From NCBI GenBank assembly GCA_002492465.1, contig DKYT01000028.1, positions 1-26,616 of the forward strand: a stretch of 26,616 nt of DNA, in the 5' to 3' direction. The stretch comes from Lachnospiraceae bacterium UBA7093 (GTDB lineage: Bacteria > Bacillota > Clostridia > Lachnospirales > Lachnospiraceae). The position numbers and the translations under genes are program-made. The notes below the pieces were generated by a model, which was not told where the DNA came from, ran no database searches, and worked only from the letters and a program-made list of their open reading frames with translations. Shown in pieces: positions 1-4,380 of the stretch (its first letter is position 1; every line of letters begins with the position of its first letter).

Positions 1-271
1 GTTTTTTATATTCCTCAATCTTTTTGAGTTCTTCTGGTGTAAAATTTTCACCATCTTTATGTGCGGCTATGGCGGTTTTTTCGTCATCAAAATCATTTAA
101 AGATAAGCCTAGTACTCTAGCAATCGATTTTAGAGTTTCAAGTTTAGGATCTTTAGTTGCACCGCTTAAAATCTTATTGAGGGTTCCAACAGGAATACCT
201 GATTTCTCTGAAAGCTCTTCTGTCGTCATACCCAATTTTTTCTTATATATTGCAATTTTTTCAAGTCCCAT
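1..271 (-). CDS. XRE-family phage repressor (CI-like), N-terminal part
   Basis: The reverse strand from 271 encodes about 90 residues beginning MGLEKIAIYKKKLGMTTEEL and runs off the left edge, so only the N-terminus is present. Residues 3-60 form a helix-turn-helix of the XRE/Cro-CI family: the pattern TEELSEKSGIPVGTLNKILSG is helix-turn-recognition helix, followed by LETLKSIARVLGLSL. The linker that follows (GENFTPEELKKIEEY) is typical of phage repressors that continue into a C-terminal dimerisation or peptidase domain, which is not visible here. A GGAGAGGTG ribosome binding site precedes the ATG. It is divergent from a Cro-like gene, with palindromic operators and a good promoter between them. 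I infer it is the lysogeny repressor. It could also be a shorter XRE regulator paired with an ImmA-type protease gene outside the window. Confidence 0.85.
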   Translation of the reverse strand, partial: MGLEKIAIYKKKLGMTTEELSEKSGIPVGTLNKILSGATKDPKLETLKSIARVLGLSLNDFDDEKTAIAAHKDGENFTPEELKKIEEYKK

Positions 272-294
272 AATACACCTCTCCTTTTGGAAAT

Positions 295-323
295 ATTTTA
301 CCGCTAATTATTTACCAAGTCAA
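295..323 (-). promoter_or_regulatory. Repressor (lysogenic) promoter
   Basis: On the minus strand a TTGACT -35 (318-323) is followed by a 17-bp spacer and a TAAAAT -10 (295-300), about 24 bp before the repressor ATG. The spacer contains an ACCGC half-site, so this promoter probably lies within repressor control. Confidence 0.7.
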
Positions 324-333
324 TAATTATTTT

Positions 334-405
334 CCGTTAACGGTAAAAAACTATTGACAATAACCGTTGAGGGGTATATTATATAGAAAAATAACCGTCA
401 ACGGT
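334..405. promoter_or_regulatory. Palindromic repressor/Cro operators
   Basis: Three related sites share the half-site ACCGTT. The palindrome CCGTTAACGG at 334-343 lies between the two divergent promoters. A degenerate ACCGTTGAGGGG at 363-374 lies between the -35 and -10 of the rightward promoter. ACCGTCAACGGT at 394-405, symmetric apart from its central two bases, lies just downstream of the rightward -10. A further ACCGC half-site sits near 300 in the leftward promoter. This is the layout of a lambda-like OR region, so binding at these sites would shut off early transcription. Confidence 0.7.
354..382 (+). promoter_or_regulatory. Rightward early promoter
   Basis: A perfect TTGACA -35 (354-359), a 17-bp spacer and a TATTAT -10 (377-382) sit upstream of the Cro-like gene. 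Operator half-sites lie in the spacer and immediately after the -10, so repression by the flanking HTH proteins is expected. It probably drives the whole plus-strand early region. Confidence 0.8.
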
Positions 406-420
406 AGAGAGGAGATAGAA

Positions 421-639
421 ATGTATAGGATTTTAAGAGGTGAGATGGTGAAAGCAAATATATCTGTATCAAAACTTTCGTCTCAAATCGGTGTAACGGA
501 TAAAACTTTGAGAAATAAGTTGAATGGTGAAACAGATTTTACGTGGCCGGAAGCCTTAACAATCAGACGTATTGTAAACCCTAATATGGATATGGAAGAA
601 TTGTTTCAATCAGATCAGCCAGAGAAGGAGGTGGTGTAA
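421..639 (+). CDS. Cro-like small HTH protein
   Basis: A 72-residue protein starting MYRILRGEMVKANIS. A helix-turn-helix occupies about residues 15-40 (VSKLSSQIGVTDKTLRNKLN), followed by TWPEALTIRRIV and an acidic tail, as in short Cro/XRE proteins of Firmicutes phages. The ATG at 421 is preceded by GAGAGGAGATAGAA, a better start than upstream in-frame codons that fall within the operator and promoter. It is divergent from the repressor and is the first gene of the rightward operon. Its last codons (SDQPEKEVV) are encoded by a sequence that recurs four more times downstream as the 3' part of an intergenic repeat, so the C-terminus appears to be shaped by the neighbouring repeat array. I infer a lytic-switch regulator. 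Confidence 0.8.
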   Translation: MYRILRGEMVKANISVSKLSSQIGVTDKTLRNKLNGETDFTWPEALTIRRIVNPNMDMEELFQSDQPEKEVV

Positions 640-650
640 GAAAAGTGGAC
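611..650 (+). repeat. Repeat R0: 3' part of the cassette module
   Basis: This 40-bp stretch is nearly identical to 1328-1367 and, up to the AAGGAGGTGG, to the ends of copies R3 and R4. It contains the AGAGAAGGAGGTGG ribosome-binding element. Only the 3' part of the full module is present, and it overlaps the last codons of the Cro-like gene. Confidence 0.85.
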
Positions 651-687
651 AGTAGAAAATAGCAGGATAAGGAGAGAGGTGATATGG

Positions 688-1038
688 ATGAATTCATATA
701 TAGAAAAAGACGAGTTAGAAGAAGTAAAACAGAAACTTGCAGAATGGGCCAAGGAACTTCCGAAGGGTTATGAACCTGAAAGGAAAAATCTTGTTTCATT
801 TACGGAAAAGGAATTTTACACAGTAGCCAAACGGGTGATGAATCTGGAACTTCAAAATAAAGAAAACGCTAAATTGCGACTTTCAGATTTTCTGATAGGA
901 GATATTCTCTGGTATCTCATGGAAAACAAAGAGGTAAAAGCGGTGCTGTATGTGGATGAGAGCCATGAATATGATATAAAGTCGAATTTCTGTCATATTC
1001 ACGGCTCGGGAGAAAACAGAATAATTATCGTTCATTAA
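688..1038 (+). CDS. Early phage protein of unknown function, cassette 1 plus strand
   Basis: A 116-residue protein starting MNSYIEKDELEEVKQK that I do not recognise. The first 45 residues are predicted helical and highly charged (DELEEVKQKLAEWAKEL), and the second half looks like alternating beta strands (KAVLYVDESHEYD, NRIIIVH). There is no signal peptide or membrane segment. GAGAGGTGAT precedes ATG 688. An in-frame GTG at 679 is an alternative start. Its stop overlaps the stop of the minus-strand gene by four bases (TTAA, 1035-1038). The leader GTAGAAAATAGCAGGATAAG recurs in similar form before the gene at 2889. It is probably read from the early promoter. Confidence 0.65.
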   Translation: MNSYIEKDELEEVKQKLAEWAKELPKGYEPERKNLVSFTEKEFYTVAKRVMNLELQNKENAKLRLSDFLIGDILWYLMENKEVKAVLYVDESHEYDIKSNFCHIHGSGENRIIIVH

Positions 1039-1235
1039 AAAACAGGATATCTGTATCTAATATATTTTTCATAATAGGAATCTGTATTTCCAGCAGTTTG
1101 TAATCCGCAAAAAGCAGACCATGGAACATTTTTGTGACGAATAGAATTGCCGGTGCGTTTTTCGATGATGAGGATTCCATTATCAAATATTGCTTTTGAA
1201 TATTCTGTTTGAGTTAAGATTATTTCTTCTGCCAT
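1035..1235 (-). CDS. Small inverted cassette (moron-like) protein, 66 aa
   Basis: Minus-strand gene starting MAEEIILTQTEYSKAIFDNG and ending in YIRYRYPVF, with no recognised family. The composition suggests a small soluble alpha/beta protein (ILIIEKRTG looks like a beta strand). An AAAGGAG ribosome binding site lies 9 bases before the ATG at the edge of repeat R1, and a TTGGCT/TATCCT promoter lies within R1. A longer upstream reading frame exists but would cross R1, so the internal ATG is preferred. It is convergent with the plus-strand gene at 688-1038 and shares overlapping stop codons with it. Expression independent of the lytic operon is inferred. Confidence 0.65.
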   Translation of the reverse strand: MAEEIILTQTEYSKAIFDNGILIIEKRTGNSIRHKNVPWSAFCGLQTAGNTDSYYEKYIRYRYPVF

Positions 1236-1240
1236 ATATC

Positions 1241-1366
1241 GATTCTCCTTTCTTTTACGTTCGGCCTGGCGAGACCTGTACATCAAGGATAGGAGAAGAG
1301 GGTAGAGAAGCCAACAGGTTTCACAGAGCAGATCAGACAGAGAAGGAGGTGGCGTAAGAAAAGTGG
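1241..1366 (+). repeat. Repeat R1: divergent intergenic module
   Basis: This full-length module runs from the ribosome binding site of the minus-strand gene on its left to an AAGGAGGTGG element on its right. It shares CAAGGATAGGAGAAGAGGGTAG, CAACAGGTTTCACAGAGCAG and GATCAGACAGAGAAGGAGGTGG-type blocks with R3-R5. The left 40 bp (TTCGGCCTGGCGAGACC) differ from the CTCGGCTGTTGCAGCGGCC of the other copies. Confidence 0.9.
1286..1314 (-). promoter_or_regulatory. Minus-strand cassette promoter in R1
   Basis: Reading leftward, TTGGCT (1309-1314), a 17-bp spacer and TATCCT (1286-1291) precede the 66-aa gene. The same geometry is conserved in R3, R4, R5 and the diverged R6. Confidence 0.55.
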
Positions 1367-1383
1367 ACAATAAAGGAGTAGAA

Positions 1384-1638
1384 ATGAATTACGAAGTGAC
1401 TAAAGCACAAAAAACGGATAACTGGATTATGGTCAATCTTCCGGATAACTGCCCGAGTATAAGCATCTCATTTAAACGAGAAATTGCGGAAATGCAGGTA
1501 GAACGGTTTGGAGCCACGCCGCTTTATGGTTTGGATGGTCACAGAGCAGAGCAGCTCCCAGTAGAGATTTTTATAACCTGCGGGGGGATTCTAGCGCCAG
1601 ATCAGAGACGTCAGGAAGTACAAACGATTCTTCCTTAG
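1384..1638 (+). CDS. Early phage protein of unknown function, cassette 2 plus strand
   Basis: An 84-residue protein starting MNYEVTKAQKTDNWIMVNLP. ATG 1384 is 5 bases after AAAGGAG. An in-frame GTG at 1363, closer to the conserved repeat AAGGAGG, is an alternative. The segment IMVNLPDN followed by a SFKREI helix resembles the MVLVVNLPDK...ELKKEI segment of the cassette-4 protein at 2643-2846, so the two may be distant relatives. No family is recognised. The last 68 bases overlap the minus-strand gene, and the C-terminal part (GGILAPDQRRQEVQTILP) may be a product of recombination at the cassette boundary. Confidence 0.6.
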   Translation: MNYEVTKAQKTDNWIMVNLPDNCPSISISFKREIAEMQVERFGATPLYGLDGHRAEQLPVEIFITCGGILAPDQRRQEVQTILP

Positions 1639-1774
1639 TCCATTTAAAGTGCAATTCTGTTACATCTGTTCCAGTGCCTAAAAGAGATATTTCTCCCCAT
1701 CCGAGAGAGAAGTAGCGCTGGCGAACGATAGAGAGCGTTTCATTGGTAACAGATTGGCAGAAAACAATATCCAT
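1571..1774 (-). CDS. Small inverted cassette protein, 67 aa
   Basis: Minus-strand gene starting MDIVFCQSVTNETLSIVRQR, unrecognised. AAAGGAG lies 9 bases before the ATG, as in the other inverted genes. Its 3' third overlaps the plus-strand gene by 68 bases, which is unusual because the other pairs overlap by 4, 7 or 53. The upstream repeat R2 is truncated and lacks the conserved promoter, so it is probably co-transcribed with the minus-strand gene at 1740-1937, which overlaps its start by 35 bases. Function is unknown. Confidence 0.55.
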   Translation of the reverse strand: MDIVFCQSVTNETLSIVRQRYFSLGWGEISLLGTGTDVTELHFKWTKEESFVLPDVSDLALESPRRL

Positions 1775-1937
1775 AGGGATTTCTCCTTTCTATAAATACT
1801 AAGCTCCGGCCAGGGAGCCTGTACATATAAGCACAATCGACAGCAACGACGGTATCACCTTCCCATGTGCGAATCAACGAAGACGTATGACCGAGTGCTT
1901 GGCATAGACCAACATCACCACTACATGAATGAGACAA
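1740..1937 (-). CDS. TTG-start inverted cassette protein, possibly fused or truncated at its 3' end
   Basis: A 65-residue frame starting at TTG 1937 (MSHSCSGDVGLCQALG), with AGGAGG 7 bases upstream. There is no usable ATG, and the start sits just left of repeat R3, exactly where the other inverted genes begin. From about residue 38 the frame runs through the truncated repeat R2 (1781-1829) and then into the start of the next minus-strand gene, so the natural 3' end seems to have been lost. It reads as a deletion junction that removed this cassette's plus-strand gene and most of a repeat. No family is recognised. Being partly remnant is as likely as being functional. Confidence 0.45.
   Translation of the reverse strand: MSHSCSGDVGLCQALGHTSSLIRTWEGDTVVAVDCAYMYRLPGRSLVFIERRNPYGYCFLPICYQ
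1781..1829 (+). repeat. Repeat R2: truncated left part of the module
   Basis: It starts with TTCTCCTTTC like the other modules and contains GGCCAGGGAGCCTGTACAT, matching R1's GGCGAGACCTGTACAT. It stops where the GGATAGGAG block and promoter should begin. It is a partial copy. Confidence 0.65.
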
Positions 1938-1943
1938 TAAAAA

Positions 1944-2060
1944 CCCTCCTTTTTGTTTTACTCGGCTGTTGCAGCGGCCTGTACCTCAAGGATAGGAGAA
2001 GAGGATGGGAAAGTCAACAGGTTTCACAGAGCAGATCAGCCAGAGAAGGAGGTGGCGTAA
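1944..2060 (+). repeat. Repeat R3: divergent intergenic module
   Basis: A complete copy, nearly identical to R4 and R5 from CTCGGCTGTTGCAGCGGCC through GATCAGCCAGAGAAGGAGG. It includes the short inverted repeat GCTG-TTG-CAGC at 1965-1975, which would lie in the 5' leader of the minus-strand transcript. Confidence 0.92.
1989..2017 (-). promoter_or_regulatory. Minus-strand cassette promoter in R3
   Basis: TTGACT (2012-2017), a 17-bp spacer and TATCCT (1989-1994), reading leftward toward the two tandem minus-strand genes. Confidence 0.6.
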
Positions 2061-2061
2061 G

Positions 2062-2250
2062 ATGGCCTTATCAAATTTGAAAATATATGAATATCAAGCG
2101 AAAAATGGATCAAAGGTTGAGGTAAAAATTGAGACTAAGATCAGAGATTTACATAAAGAAGATCTGAAAGAAATTCTTCATGAATATGCATCATGCACAC
2201 ATAATTCTTATCTTAGCCTCGCTAAAAAGATAGTTAATGATGATCAATAA
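2062..2250 (+). CDS. Early phage protein of unknown function, cassette 3 plus strand
   Basis: A 62-residue protein starting MALSNLKIYEYQAKNGSKVE. The repeat-encoded AAGGAGG lies 9 bases before ATG 2062, so in this cassette the module supplies the translation signal directly. A longer frame upstream is inside the repeat and is not preferred. The N-terminal half looks like a beta hairpin (KIYEYQAKNGSKVEVKIETK), and the rest is helical (KEDLKEILHEYASC...LSLAKKIVN). No family is recognised. Its stop overlaps the convergent gene by 7 bases. Confidence 0.65.
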   Translation: MALSNLKIYEYQAKNGSKVEVKIETKIRDLHKEDLKEILHEYASCTHNSYLSLAKKIVNDDQ

Positions 2251-2513
2251 TAGGCCTTAATGATGGCAGGATTTTCGTTGTAATAATCAGTGTCAGTGAA
2301 TTTTACAATATAAGATTTGCCATTGGTCGACTGAATTGTATCACCAGCAACAACATTGGTTCCATAAAGGAATGCAATATGTTTTCCATCTTCGTCAGAA
2401 TTGGTAAGACCATAAGATTTTACGATTAACTTATTATTACGATAGATGAAATAACAGGATTTATCAGGAAAATCGTTTAAATACATTTCTCCTGGAATTG
2501 GAAGGAACCCCAT
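2244..2513 (-). CDS. Small inverted cassette protein, 89 aa, beta-rich
   Basis: Minus-strand gene starting MGFLPIPGEMYLNDFPDKSC. AAAGGAG sits 10 bases upstream at the edge of R4. An internal ATG at 2486 has an AGGAG only 2 bases away and is less likely. The sequence alternates hydrophobic and polar residues throughout (CYFIYRNNKLIVKSYG, HIAFLYGTNVVAGDTI, KSYIVKFTDTDYY), which suggests a small beta-barrel or beta-sandwich protein. No signal peptide or membrane helix is seen. It is driven by the R4 minus-strand promoter. No family is recognised, and a moron-type role in the lysogen is inference only. Confidence 0.65.
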   Translation of the reverse strand: MGFLPIPGEMYLNDFPDKSCYFIYRNNKLIVKSYGLTNSDEDGKHIAFLYGTNVVAGDTIQSTNGKSYIVKFTDTDYYNENPAIIKAYY

Positions 2514-2520
2514 TGATGTT

Positions 2521-2634
2521 TATCTCCTTTCTACGATACTCGGCTGTTGCAGCGGCCTGTACCTCAAGGATAGGAGAAGAGGGTAGGGAAGTCAACAGGT
2601 TTCACAGAGCAGATCAGACAGAGAAGGAGGTGGT
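2521..2634 (+). repeat. Repeat R4: divergent intergenic module
   Basis: A complete copy, with GCTG-TTG-CAGC at 2543-2553, GGATAGGAGAAGAGGGTAGG, GTCAACAGGTTTCACAGAGC and GATCAGACAGAGAAGGAGG. The right end leads into the plus-strand gene at 2643. Confidence 0.92.
2567..2595 (-). promoter_or_regulatory. Minus-strand cassette promoter in R4
   Basis: TTGACT (2590-2595), a 17-bp spacer and TATCCT (2567-2572), directed at the 89-aa beta-rich gene. Confidence 0.6.
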
Positions 2635-2642
2635 ATGAAATC

Positions 2643-2846
2643 ATGTCAGAGATATTAAGATGCAGGAGTCGTAAAAGAAGAAAAAACCACATGGTATTAG
2701 TGGTTAATCTTCCTGACAAAAGAGTAGCAGAGGAATTAAAAAAGGAAATACAAAAGGTGATCCGCAAACAGAACCACCTTTTGAAAGAAGGGATTAGCTT
2801 CGATATGTATATTAATTCCGTATCTTCTGCAAAAAGATATTCATAA
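2643..2846 (+). CDS. Early phage protein of unknown function, cassette 4 first plus-strand gene
   Basis: A 67-residue basic protein starting MSEILRCRSRKRRKNH. ATG 2643 is 12 bases after the repeat AGGAGG. An ATG at 2635 at better spacing opens only a seven-codon frame that overlaps this start, and could act as a leader. An internal start at 2691 (MVLVVNLPDK) is possible. The MVLVVNLPDKRVAEELKKEI segment, a beta strand then an amphipathic helix, resembles IMVNLPDN...SFKREI of the cassette-2 protein. No family is recognised. Confidence 0.6.
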   Translation: MSEILRCRSRKRRKNHMVLVVNLPDKRVAEELKKEIQKVIRKQNHLLKEGISFDMYINSVSSAKRYS

Positions 2847-2888
2847 AACTATTGTAGAGAAGAAAGCAGGATAAGAGGAGGAAAAGAG

Positions 2889-3134
2889 ATGGCGAATCTG
2901 AACAAATCACGAGAATTAAGGGTTGAGCTCAACCAAAAGCTCAAAAAAGAATTTGATGCTCTGCATGAGAGATTCATGGTTAAAGCTAAGCCTGACTCAA
3001 TAGCCACAAGCACGGAATTAACGGAGATAGCCAGATGCCAACTTGAGATGGTACGGCAAATCGTCAGGGAAGAAAGAGCATTAAGAGGCGAAAGCCCGTA
3101 TATGCTTCCGCCGCATGCCTTCGACTCAGATTAA
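2889..3134 (+). CDS. Early phage helical protein of unknown function, cassette 4 second plus-strand gene
   Basis: An 81-residue protein starting MANLNKSRELRVELNQKLKK, with AGAGGAGG upstream. It is highly charged and almost wholly helical through residue 65, probably a short coiled coil (RELRVELNQKLKKEFDALHERF, then LTEIARCQLEMVRQIVREER), with a proline-rich tail. The leader GTAGAGAAGAAAGCAGGATAAG resembles that before the gene at 688. Its stop shares TTAA (3131-3134) with the convergent gene. Function is unknown. Confidence 0.65.
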   Translation: MANLNKSRELRVELNQKLKKEFDALHERFMVKAKPDSIATSTELTEIARCQLEMVRQIVREERALRGESPYMLPPHAFDSD

Positions 3135-3301
3135 AGAGCAAGCCAATTATGGTATCGCTTCAATAGTTCGAGAGCAATGAAATATGATTCCGTATCGGCT
3201 GTACAGTAGCCAGAAACAGCCATGGCCTGCTTGGCGGAGAAGACAATCGTTTGATACTCTTCATTGTCAAGCAAATCCAAAAAATCTTGGAAATCTTTCA
3301 T
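3131..3301 (-). CDS. Small inverted cassette protein, 56 aa
   Basis: Minus-strand gene starting MKDFQDFLDLLDNEEYQTIV and ending KRYHNWLAL. It is short but has every hallmark of the other inverted genes: AAAGGAG 8 bases before the ATG at the edge of repeat R5, the conserved TTGACT/TATCCT promoter upstream in R5, and a stop that overlaps the plus-strand stop in TTAA exactly as in cassette 1. It is predicted all-helical and acidic. No family is recognised, and a small inhibitor or adaptor is only a guess from size and context. Confidence 0.65.
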   Translation of the reverse strand: MKDFQDFLDLLDNEEYQTIVFSAKQAMAVSGYCTADTESYFIALELLKRYHNWLAL

Positions 3302-3306
3302 GCATC

Positions 3307-3418
3307 ATTCTCCTTTCCTAAGTACTCGGCTGTTGCAGCGGCCTGTACCTCAAGGATAGGAGAAGAGGGTAGGAAAGTCAACAGGTTTCACAGAGCAGAT
3401 CAGCCAAAGAAGGAGGAA
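3307..3418 (+). repeat. Repeat R5: divergent intergenic module
   Basis: A complete copy, with GCTG-TTG-CAGC at 3329-3339 and AAAGAAGGAGGAAGC at its right end. The AAGGAGG here is not at a usable distance from a long reading frame. The nearest ATG (3439) opens an 18-codon frame whose stop overlaps the ATG at 3495 (TGATG). Confidence 0.92.
3353..3381 (-). promoter_or_regulatory. Minus-strand cassette promoter in R5
   Basis: TTGACT (3376-3381), a 17-bp spacer and TATCCT (3353-3358), directed at the 56-aa gene. Confidence 0.6.
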
Positions 3419-3494
3419 GCTACAGAACCTTATAATACATGTCAGGAAATGTGTACAAACAGGGAAGCATAGACTTTACGGGGAGGTGGTTTTG

Positions 3495-3650
3495 ATGGAA
3501 GGAAACATTGTGCAGACGTTGCATCTGGATGAAACGACCATACATATTTGTGATGACTATTGCAGAGGTAAATCCAAAGAGGATGTCGAGAAAATACTGG
3601 ACGCAATCACCAAACAGAATCTGAGATATTTGCAGATAAAGACCGCCTGA
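3495..3650 (+). CDS. Short conserved-type phage protein, 51 aa
   Basis: Starts MEGNIVQTLHLDETTIHICD, with GGGAGGTGG 5 bases upstream. The pattern of a beta strand, then DDYCRGKSKEDVEKILDAI helix, matches a short hypothetical protein often seen in early regions of Clostridia phages; that recollection is not checked. A possible 18-codon frame (3439-3495) overlaps the start and could be translationally coupled to it. It lies directly after repeat R5 and before the membrane protein. Function is unknown. Confidence 0.65.
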   Translation: MEGNIVQTLHLDETTIHICDDYCRGKSKEDVEKILDAITKQNLRYLQIKTA

Positions 3651-3675
3651 AGGCGGTAGGAAGGAATGGACAAGC

Positions 3676-3864
3676 ATGGGAAAGCAGATTTTCGCCGCAG
3701 CGTTTTCCGCGGCAGTGTTCTTGCTCCTCCCTCCGGCCGATCTGACAAGGGAGGAAGCCTGGATGACGGTAGCCTTAATGTATGTGACGGGGCTTGCGGC
3801 CGCGTGTTGGGCGGAGGAGAAGATCAAGAAAACGAGGAAAAAGAAAGAGAGGAAAAGAGCATGA
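3676..3864 (+). CDS. Small membrane protein, 62 aa
   Basis: Starts MGKQIFAAAFSAAVFLLLPP. Two hydrophobic segments (about residues 5-20 and 29-46) are separated by a short acidic loop, and the protein ends in a strongly basic cytoplasmic tail (KIKKTRKKKERKRA). AAGGA lies 10 bases before ATG 3676. Another frame from ATG 3666 through this region lacks coding character and is rejected for its first 65 codons. The stop overlaps the next start as ATGA (3861-3864), so the two are probably coupled. An exclusion or lysis-type role is possible but not shown by the sequence. Confidence 0.65.
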   Translation: MGKQIFAAAFSAAVFLLLPPADLTREEAWMTVALMYVTGLAAACWAEEKIKKTRKKKERKRA

Positions 3865-4103
3865 CACCTGAAAAGAGGGAATGGCTAAAGAGTATTGGAG
3901 CAGCAGAATTTCCGGAACCAATTAAATACATTTATACGTTTCAAAATTATAATGGGGCATTCAATTTATCAGAGCGCTATGTGAATGAAACGCCAATCGA
4001 AAAGTTAAAAGCCCAGTATGAAAAAAATAAGGAACATGCAGAAGAAGTGATCAAAGCAAAAAAATCACGGGATAATTTTCTCCGAGGTGCTGAACCTCTT
4101 TAA
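3861..4103 (+). CDS. Early phage protein of unknown function, 80 aa
   Basis: Starts MTPEKREWLKSIGAAEFPEP and overlaps the membrane protein gene by ATGA. AGGAAAAGAGC precedes the ATG. The C-terminal half is a charged helix (IEKLKAQYEKNKEHAEEVIKAKKS). The last 53 bases overlap the convergent minus-strand gene. No family is recognised. It is the last plus-strand gene of the cassette array before diverged repeat R6. Confidence 0.6.
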   Translation: MTPEKREWLKSIGAAEFPEPIKYIYTFQNYNGAFNLSERYVNETPIEKLKAQYEKNKEHAEEVIKAKKSRDNFLRGAEPL

Positions 4104-4272
4104 AGAGCATTTTCTTTTCAAAATGCAAAAGGATTTCTTCAATTTCCGTTCGTGGAATATTTAGGTAATCAAGTTCTTGAATTGTAACATAGCGTCCGCC
4201 TTTAGACAATTCAAGGATCGCTTTAAAGAGGATCTTCTGGTTATCTGTTTTGCAAAAATCATCATAAAACAT
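4051..4272 (-). CDS. Small inverted cassette protein, predicted winged-helix HTH, 73 aa
   Basis: Minus-strand gene starting MFYDDFCKTDNQKILFKAIL. The order of elements fits a winged helix: helix QKILFKAILELSKG, helix VTIQELDYLN, recognition helix PRTEIEEILLHFEKKM, then two strands LFKEVQHLG and YPVIFLL as the wing. It has GGAG 11 bases before the ATG and the R6 minus-strand promoter upstream. It overlaps the plus-strand gene by 53 bases. It may be a DNA-binding regulator made in the lysogen. The fold is my prediction from sequence, not a family match. Confidence 0.6.
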   Translation of the reverse strand: MFYDDFCKTDNQKILFKAILELSKGGRYVTIQELDYLNIPRTEIEEILLHFEKKMLFKEVQHLGENYPVIFLL

Positions 4273-4279
4273 GTTTTAG

Positions 4280-4380
4280 TTATCTCCTTTATTTTTAATC
4301 TCAGCGGTAGAAACAGCTTGTATTTAAAGAATAGGGGAAAGTAAAAAGGAAGTCAACAAAGAACAGAAGGAGGAGTCAAA
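4280..4380 (+). repeat. Repeat R6: diverged copy of the cassette module
   Basis: It keeps the ends and key elements (TATCTCCTTT, CAGC, CTTGTA, GAATAGGGGAAAG, GGAAGTCAACA, GAACAGAAGGAGG) but differs from R3-R5 at many positions. This is the right-hand boundary of the array. Confidence 0.7.
4328..4356 (-). promoter_or_regulatory. Minus-strand cassette promoter in R6
   Basis: TTGACT (4351-4356), a 17-bp spacer and TATTCT (4328-4333). The spacer sequence has diverged from the other copies while the hexamers and spacing are kept, which argues that this is a real promoter. Confidence 0.65.

Noticed and set aside
24..326. A 100-codon plus-strand frame at the left edge
   Set aside because: It lies opposite the XRE repressor, whose HTH is clear on the minus strand, and it crosses the repressor promoter.
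3666..3860. Upstream 65 codons of a frame that continues into the gene at 3861
   Set aside because: Out of frame with a better two-helix membrane protein at 3676-3864. The ATGA junction at 3861 is the more natural start.
611..4380. The repeated modules as a CRISPR array
   Set aside because: Repeats are about 115 bp, irregularly spaced by 0.4-0.9 kb and separated by genes. No cas genes are present.
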